DNA of 64,000 nucleotides, taken from NCBI GenBank assembly GCA_021927905.1, contig BLLK01000058.1, positions 1,363,235 through 1,427,234 on the forward strand, read 5' to 3'. This document shows, in pieces, positions 57,810 through 64,000 of the stretch (position 1 is the stretch's first letter; each line of letters starts with the position of its first letter). Position numbers and translations under genes: made by a program. This DNA comes from Chaetoceros tenuissimus (Eukaryota; Bacillariophyta; Thalassiosirophyceae; Chaetocerotales; Chaetocerotaceae). The notes under the pieces are model-generated. The model did no database searches and had not been told where the DNA came from. It saw nothing but the letters and a program-made list of their open reading frames with translations.

Positions 57810-60800
57810 ATGGATATGTCACAGCATTCTCATAACGAAGACGACACAATACTCGCAATCGAGCTACTTGAGGCAGGTGTAACTGCAGAAAGAATTCGTG
57901 AACTTTTCCAAGGAAGAATCCATCCTCATGAACTAGATAACATTCTACAAAAGCCAAGTAGTAAAAACCAAAAACTTCAAGAAAAGAATTCTGAAGTAGA
58001 TCCCCAAATCAAAGCATTGGTGGAAGAGATGAGGGCTCCAGAAAAATATCTTGATCCACTTTATGATCGAGTTATGGAAGATCCAATTCAATTGAGTTCC
58101 GGGGTAATCTTTGATAGATCCTCAGTGGTTGATGCCAAGAATCATTTGAAGTATCGTAGATGTCCAGTTACAGGTGATTCTCTAGATGATTCATTTCATG
58201 AAATGCTCAAATTGAGACAAGAAGTTCAAGCGTTCAAAGCGATTAGAGAACGAAATGTGACCGAAATTGCAAGAAAGATGATTTCTTCAGGAGATTTTGA
58301 TTCATTTCGTGATGTATTGAAAGGAGTAGAAGACTACTTGGAAGGTGCAGAAAATGATTACCTAGAAATTGCGAGAGAAATGGTACTAATGTGGTCTGGC
58401 GAGAAAAAGCCATCAGGACAAATGTTGGTTGTAGAAAAATTGAACTCCAGTGATTACTCTGTTGGAAAGAATGAGCTCATGGTTTCTGGTGGACTAGAAG
58501 AAGCTGCTTGTCGTATCATAGTATCGGCCCATTATTATCAACAGCACTCTTCGTCAAGATTTGATAGTCGTTCAGGGATTTTCTTGTGTCTCTATAACGA
58601 GAAGGATATTCTTGTAGAGAGATGCAAATTGTTTGAGAACTCATCTGGAAATGAACAGAACTTCCAAATTCTAGGAAAATATGATGATGTTGTAACCAAG
58701 TCAAAGTCTGGTTATAGATATAAGATCGAATTGAATATCATGGACTATGGAGGAAATGTAGAAGCTCATGTACTCATGTGTAAGATTTTCCCATCGAATT
58801 TGAAGCTGCCATATCATCGTATGCAAGATAGCAATGGAGAAAAGGGAACTTACATTGGACCAGAAAATGATATTGGTGAGGCTCATGGAGATGGTGCTCT
58901 TGATTACGATAATGGAAGTAGATTTGTCGGTTCATTCCGCAATGAGTCCATTTGTGATGGAGGTGAGTTTGGTTTACTTGAAGATGACACTGTATGTTTT
59001 ATTTCGACTTTTCAACTCAACTCACTTTATCCATTTAGTTCTCTATCGTGGAGCTCATGTAATTGCGACCATAGAAAGAGGGGCATGGAGTAGAGAAGTA
59101 AATCAAAGTTTGGTGCAGAAGTACCCTGTTGGTTTACTTGTATATGATAGTTCATGGAGGCTACAAAAAAAGTCCAGCAGAAGAAGTAGAAATAATTACT
59201 CATCGAGAAATCACCGATACTACGATGTAGACATGGATTACAAAAGAGGTAAAGGTTCCAATTATGTAAATGTGTCAGATGATGAGGATATACACATCAG
59301 TGCACTTCGCATGCATGGAGCTGATTCAGTTCGTGACGAAGGTTTGTCTCCAAGTCGATCTTGTGATAGTTACAGGAGCAAAATTGATTTAAATTTGCCA
59401 GTGAATCTCCTCCCTGCTTTCCAAGGTTCAGGTAGGAGAGTGCGTGGAAACAATGATCGAGATCTATTTGACGATGAAACCCAATACAAAAATGGGAGAA
59501 GTAGAAGGAATCACATGCAACAAATGAGCCACTACGATGACGATAATTCATATGCAAATAGTCACATGAGTCATTCTCGTGGTCGAAGAAACAATGGCAA
59601 AAAATATATGCACTTTGAAAATGAGGAGGAGGATGACAGAAGTAAAGTTGATCTTGACTTGCCAGTGGATCTTCTTCCCGCATTTCAATCTGGAAATAGA
59701 AAGTCTCAGAGTAAGAAGAAGAATTCTCTTGGTTTTCTGAATGAGTACGATAGCGATGGAAATGATAATCACGATGAATACTCGCATAGCCGCAGTAGCT
59801 ATGGAGGGCAGAGAAGTCATAAAAAGAACGACCCTGAATCAGATTTGTATGATTTGTTCACGAATGGTCCAAGAGAGGAAAGATATACCAGGAACCAAAA
59901 GTATGACGACGATGATGATAACTACAGTAGACATTCCAGTCTCAGTCGATATTCCAATCGCAGTCGTAAGGACCGTGAACATGTGAACTTTCACAGACAT
60001 GGAAAGCATAAAGACAGTCGTGGTTCTTTAGTAGATATCATGGAAGAAGAAACATCTATTTTCAAAGATTCGAGTCCAGTACTTGGACGTTTCAATTTGA
60101 GTGAAGATCAAGATCAGGGCCGTTTTGATTACGATGATTTAGATCGTAGATCACGTCTACATAATTTCAACTTGGAAGCAAGAGATGGAAACAGCAGCAC
60201 TAGATCTACTGCAAGTACAATGAGTATCAAGACAAACACAAAACCAATGTACCTCTTTCTTGATGAATATCAAAAAGCTTCGAATGCTGGTCGAAACTTC
60301 AAATTATTGGTACGAGGAGGAAGGTTAATGGAAGGTGTAGTCAGCATCATGATATCCTCAACAAAGTTTCACGATCCACGCGGGACAATGCGACTGTACT
60401 TAACTTTGTACGATCAAACAAAGAGAGTGTTGCAACGAAAGGAAATCATGCGTAGTTCAAGAACCTCTTCTTCGTCTGGATCCTATGTGCTCATTGAGAA
60501 TGGGGACTCCATTGTTGCTGGAGCAAATGTAGGCTGTTATTACCAACTTGAATACAAGAATATTGGTAGTTCAAGTACAAATTTCGAGATTGAAGGACTT
60601 GTATGTAAAATATTCCCTTCCGGACGTCAAACGCCAGAGTACGAAATGAAGGATCCTGAAGGAAGCAAAGGAACATACATGGGAAAACTAGGTATAGATG
60701 GAAAGCCACATGGCAAAGGAACATTCCATTATGAATCTGGTCATACTTTTATTGGAGAATTTGCAAAGGGTTCTTTCAAGGAAGGTGTTTACTACTTTGT

Positions 60801-61008
60801 GGAAGATCCAGTCGGGTCCATGAGAAATGGAAAGTGGGATGATCAACTCGACACCTCTTTAGCTCGCAAGTATCCAAATGAATTGCAGGTTTTTAGGAAA
60901 AAGATGAGTGCCGGTCAATCAGACTCTAACTTGATCCATACCCGTCGCAGCAACAAATTTCATCAGCCACAAGAGCAGTGGAGCATACGATCCATGTTTT
61001 GCTTTTAA
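57810..61008 (+). CDS. U-box / MORN-repeat protein with duplicated C-terminal module
   Basis: CDS join(57810..58962, 59039..61008), 1040 aa. The start is the ATG at 57810; the longer frame begins at TTG. The 76-nt intron (GTGAGT...TTTAG) joins ICDG to VLYRGAHVIATIERG and fuses two frames that look like separate genes. Residues 80-145 form a U-box (DPLYDRVMEDPIQLSSGVIF, CPVTGDSL), a probable E3 ubiquitin ligase domain. A module with CKIFPSNLKLPYHRMQDSNG and MORN-like GTYIGPENDIGEAHGDGAL follows, and recurs at the C-terminus (CKIFPSGRQTPEYEMKDPEG; GTYMGKLGIDGKPHGKGTF). Between them lies a charged low-complexity region with repeated SKIDLNLPVNLLPAFQ / SKVDLDLPVDLLPAFQ motifs, possible docking sites. 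The substrate is unknown. Confidence 0.88.
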
Positions 61009-61464
61009 AATTTAAAAATGTGTCAAAAAGATCATACGTACATATAATGATCTTGGTGTTTAATTTTCAGTAAAGAAAGTAATTAAATGTTAAAATAATA
61101 TATAGCCGTATCGATCTATGCATTGTTGGTTTACTTTTTACTAGTCAATATCTGGATCTCCAAAGAAATATGCGTAGAGAACGAGAGAAGTGTAGCATTT
61201 ACCAATGACTTATCCTACAGTAGCTAGTATAATATAATAATATACAATATGTTAGAAGTTCAACTTCTGTGAAAACAACAATGAATTACAATCGCTTCTA
61301 TAACATCAGTGATGAAATCTCCTTCAAGTATCGAACTGAAGCGAGATCAATAAAGTTTTCTTCTCTTTGAAAGTCCAATCCTTTCTCGTCTATCTTTTCA
61401 TTGCCAAAATCTAGTACAATATTCTTGTTCCATGTTTTGGATGATTCAATCATATGTCCATTCC
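61009..61464. other. Intergenic, 3' flank of U-box gene and decayed sequence
   Basis: AT-rich. A 60-codon minus frame at 61298-61480 shows no match to the LRR family whose remnant adjoins it. No other feature. Confidence 0.4.
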
Positions 61465-61973
61465 TTAAAATAAAAGACAATTGGCTCCATTGACTAATCT
61501 TGAAGCATCAGAGCATATGGCATAGTTAAAAGGCAAGGACTCGGAGTCATTGCTTCTTTTGCACAAAAGTCCAATGAATGCCTCTACATTAGTAAATGTG
61601 AAGGAATAAAGCCATGTTTCAAAGCACAGCATTTGAAAGCATTCAATCCAATAAATTCCAAATGCATGGACCACTTCACATCATCTAAAAGAATGCATTT
61701 GCTAAAAGCCCATCCTTCAATTCTAGTCACAGTATTGGGCAAAATAACCCTCTTGATATTTTTACAACCATGAAAAGTTTGTCTCGGAATGATGGAGACT
61801 CCATCTAATACAATAACTTGCTGCCATAATTCTCGTTCTTTCCAATATTGTTGAGCAAAGTGTGATCGACGTTCGATTGGAAATCTCTCACTTTGTAACT
61901 CGTGATTGAATAGTTCAGATCCATCGTAAAAGAGAGTCCATAGTCCATCCACTAGCTCAGTTCTCATGTACAT
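61465..61973 (-). pseudogene. BspA-like LRR protein remnant, frameshifted
   Basis: The frame from the ATG at 61973 reads RTELVDGLWTLFYDGSELFN, then VIVLDGVSIIPRQTFHGCKN and TVTRIEGWAFSKCILLDDVK, the same architecture as the LRR protein at 36746. After HLEFIGLNAFKCCALKHGFI it stops at 61584. A neighbouring minus frame continues (FTFTNVEAFIGLLCKRSNDS) to about 61465. The expected remaining repeats and the conserved C-terminal part (ALHRACSSYNP type) are absent. A frameshift plus 3' truncation makes it a pseudogene, unless it encodes a short 129-aa protein. Confidence 0.75.
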
Positions 61974-62311
61974 TCTGGATAAGTCTATCTAGCTATTCAC
62001 TGTGTATGATTGAAAGGTGATTGAAGAACACATGTGTAAAGTAAAGGTAGTACATGGACATTTAACGTTATGTTTTGAATGGTGAATAGACAGAGGACAA
62101 AAGAAAAGGTAAATTTTCAAACCCAACCTGGAACCAATAGATACCCGTCCTTTACCTGACAGTCATGGAGGCATCTCCACAGAGAAAGGCAACGGAGAAA
62201 AACAGAGAAGACAAAGACCATGACACATAATTATTACATTGAACTACTGGAAGTTGCAACAAAAGTAGAACTACAAAAGGCTACCACCAAATAGAAGCTT
62301 CCAGTTCCAAA
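61974..62311. promoter_or_regulatory. Divergent spacer, 338 bp
   Basis: Between the LRR remnant (-) and the tail-anchored protein gene (+). No element was recognised. Confidence 0.35.
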
Positions 62312-63484
62312 ATGATCAACTTGAAGGCAATGAAGGAACACGTGGCAAAGGCTGCAGATGCCGCCAAGAATTTCAAGGTGAGTTTTCTACACGATTGTTG
62401 GATCAGCAGCAGTTGAAGTTGGAACAATTATGAATCATCATCAAGAAATTATGAAACTTTTATAGACTCACTTGATTGACATCACTTTACTTTTACAACA
62501 TAGGGTCTTGATCAAATGGCTGCGAATGATGAGTATGTACATACAGAAGGATTGAATGTAAAGAAAAGACCGCATCCTACAGAACGACAAAGAAAAACAC
62601 AGTCACAAGAAAGCAAGCAAAAGAATGGAAAGAATGATTCGGACAAGAAACAAAATCATTATTTATTGGATTCTGTGGCGGAATTAATGGCTGAAAAATC
62701 ATCACGGCAAGCAATGGAACAAGAAAAGTTACAAGTTCAAGAAACGAGAAAGCAATTCTTGGACAAGGAAGCCAATCGTAAACAGGAGCAACGACATTCA
62801 TTACATACTATGAACCATGATGATGATGATGATAATAGTGTATTTTCAAATGAAGGAGATGATCCGATACTCAACATGATGAATGGAAAAGATGCGACAA
62901 CAAATACCAATACAACTACATTCTCATCGATGCAAATAGGGACACCGTCCAAAACAAAAAAAGATCCTAATCGTTTCATGGCTGATTTAGACGCACGCAT
63001 CTCCAAACCTCCTACTAGAAATCATGAATTGTCAATACCAAATACTAATACAGATGTGTCCAATCCATTGGCACAAGTTAGTACTGCCTTTCAGTCATTT
63101 TCAACATCACCGAATAAAATGGATTGGTTGAAACAGGTTGCACCCAAAAATATACATGATACAATGTTACCATTTAAAATACCCGGTATAGGTCCTGATA
63201 ATTTGAATGAAAAAGAATGTGAACCATTGCATAGGCGACATCCAGAAGAGGATGATGAAAATGATGAAGAAAAAGTGATTGTGACAAATTCTACAAATAT
63301 AATGGGAGATCAAGAAAGTGCCGAATTGATGAGGATAAGGTCTAGAATGAATCAAGATATTTTCTCTGTTGGAATGGATCTTTTGGAGAAGAATCGCTAT
63401 TATGTTTGGGTAGTCGTTACATTCTTTGTCATGATTCTAGGTTATCTCATGACTAAAAACAAGACTGATGATGGAATAAGATAA
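62312..63484 (+). CDS. Tail-anchored membrane protein of unknown function
   Basis: CDS join(62312..62377, 62504..63484), 348 aa. Exon 1 (66 nt) reads MINLKAMKEHVAKAADAAKN then FK, a short amphipathic helix. The 126-nt intron (GTGAGT...ACATAG) is phase 0. The body is hydrophilic with a coiled-coil helix near 65-115 (LMAEKSSRQAMEQEKLQVQE) and an acidic linker. A single TM segment, YYVWVVVTFFVMILGYLMT, lies about 12 residues from the C-terminus, preceded by a helix with RIRSRMNQDIFSVGMDLLEK. The layout recalls SNARE or other tail-anchored proteins, but no SNARE heptad core could be confirmed. It is probably inserted in the ER or mitochondrial outer membrane. Confidence 0.75.
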
Positions 63485-63620
63485 TGTAACGTTATTTGTT
63501 CTTTAAAATGTTCAAACTACAACTCATGATTATTCATGTGATGCTCTACCCTGTATATAAAAGACTCGGTTTCCAGTCTCTTTTTGTAAAAATTTGACAA
63601 CAGTAGAATGTGATTGCAAT
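63485..63620. other. Convergent 3' spacer
   Basis: 136 bp between two convergent genes. Nothing recognised. Confidence 0.3.
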
Positions 63621-64000
63621 TCAATTGCAATCATCACCACTGTCCGTATCTGTAATGTTTGAATTTGTCAATTCATTTCCTTTGCGTAGCTCTTTCCATA
63701 TAAATTCATAAAATTTCTTTTGAGTTCCACGAATCTGAGCAAGTCTCTCTGCATCATGTGTTTCATACAAGTCATCCAATCGATCCTTTTCTTGAGGAGT
63801 AACATTTTCACAACGTTGTAAATGACGATACATTGTGAAAAGCGTCTTGTTTGGGTCTGCCAATGTTTTCAATGACGATGGAAAGTATCTTCCACATCTC
63901 CCTCCTCTCTTTTTACCATTGCGTCCATCACAATGGGCACAAGAGATACCGTTAAACCCAATTTCTAGGTTCATACGTTTCCATCCCCTGTCAGCCTCGC
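63621..64000 (-). CDS. Zinc-binding protein of a diatom family, cut by right edge (N-terminus missing)
   Basis: The frame is open from base 64000 to the stop at 63621, so the ATG at 63974 is probably internal. The visible part reads DRGWKRMNLEIGFNGISCAH, then CDGRNGKKRGGRCGRYFPSS and LKTLADPNKTLFTMYRHLQR, followed by a helical region ending RGTQKKFYEFIWKELR. CAHC...C with a downstream H...C gives a plausible single zinc site in a compact domain. Similar CxHC...GGRYFPSSLKT domains are common in diatom proteins, sometimes alongside DNA-binding regions. A nucleic-acid role is a guess. At least the N-terminal part is missing. Confidence 0.75.
   Translation of the reverse strand, partial: EADRGWKRMNLEIGFNGISCAHCDGRNGKKRGGRCGRYFPSSLKTLADPNKTLFTMYRHLQRCENVTPQEKDRLDDLYETHDAERLAQIRGTQKKFYEFIWKELRKGNELTNSNITDTDSGDDCN

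Noticed and set aside
57756-61008. Two separate genes (U-box protein and MORN protein)
   Set aside because: A GTGAGT donor and TTTAG acceptor join them in frame, and the joined text matches the module repeated at the C-terminus.

Overview
The window is nuclear DNA of a diatom, most probably a Chaetoceros (C. tenuissimus is my best guess, from recalled family resemblance and not from a search). The evidence is: AT-rich compact genes with short GT-AG introns (71-154 nt); plastid presequences with a signal peptide followed by an AF-type motif (ribosome recycling factor, HAD hydrolase); an HSF with the divergent diatom-type DNA-binding domain; PS-rich and Cys-rich secreted proteins; a BspA-like LRR family; and diatom ionotropic glutamate receptors. 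No prokaryotic operons, CRISPR arrays, rRNA genes or complete transposons were seen.

Layout. 1-5752 (-) is one large secreted-protein gene running off the left edge. It has a Cys-rich N-terminal exon, then a tandem array of about 18 near-identical 36-nt micro-exons, each carried with its own near-identical 124-137-nt intron, then a long exon of PS repeats (57-nt and 294-nt periods) around a six-Cys ShK-like domain. 6743-14160 holds a histidine phosphatase (-), a multi-zinc-finger protein (+), an ankyrin/TPR protein (-) and RIO1 kinase (+). 14178-24492 holds a 1745-aa adhesin-like secreted protein (-), ionotropic glutamate receptor A (+) and a multi-pass membrane protein (-). 25651-35601 holds CENP-C (+), a coiled-coil protein (+), a CCCH protein (+), plastid ribosome recycling factor (-) and an HCF101-like Fe-S scaffold with a mitochondrial-looking N-terminus (+). 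35700-36640 is a debris field: a glutamate-receptor tail remnant (-) and a frameshifted spermidine-synthase-fold remnant (+). 36746-47728 holds an LRR protein (-), a 4-TM acidic protein (+), spermidine synthase with a hidden first exon (-), a small protein (+), a 149-aa four-EF-hand protein (-), a DHHC-family transferase (+), a HAD hydrolase (-) and glutamate receptor B with an in-frame stop (+). 47919-64000 holds a three-CXC TSO1/LIN54-like protein (-), NOG2 GTPase (+), a membrane protein with a frame break (+), a plastid kinase-like protein (+), HSF (-), a U-box/MORN protein (+), an LRR pseudogene (-), a tail-anchored protein (+) and a zinc-binding protein cut by the right edge (-).

The genes are mostly unrelated housekeeping and accessory functions in alternating orientation, with many divergent pairs sharing 250-1100-bp promoter regions. 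RIO1 and NOG2 both act in ribosome assembly. The most unusual structure is the exon-intron tandem array at 1750-4882. Its phase-0, multiple-of-three exons let the gene gain, lose or skip 12-residue linker units without changing frame.

Several long open frames begin at TTG or GTG if non-ATG starts are allowed. I moved these starts to the first plausible ATG and joined exons by frame and splice-site consensus. All splice models are inferences from sequence alone.
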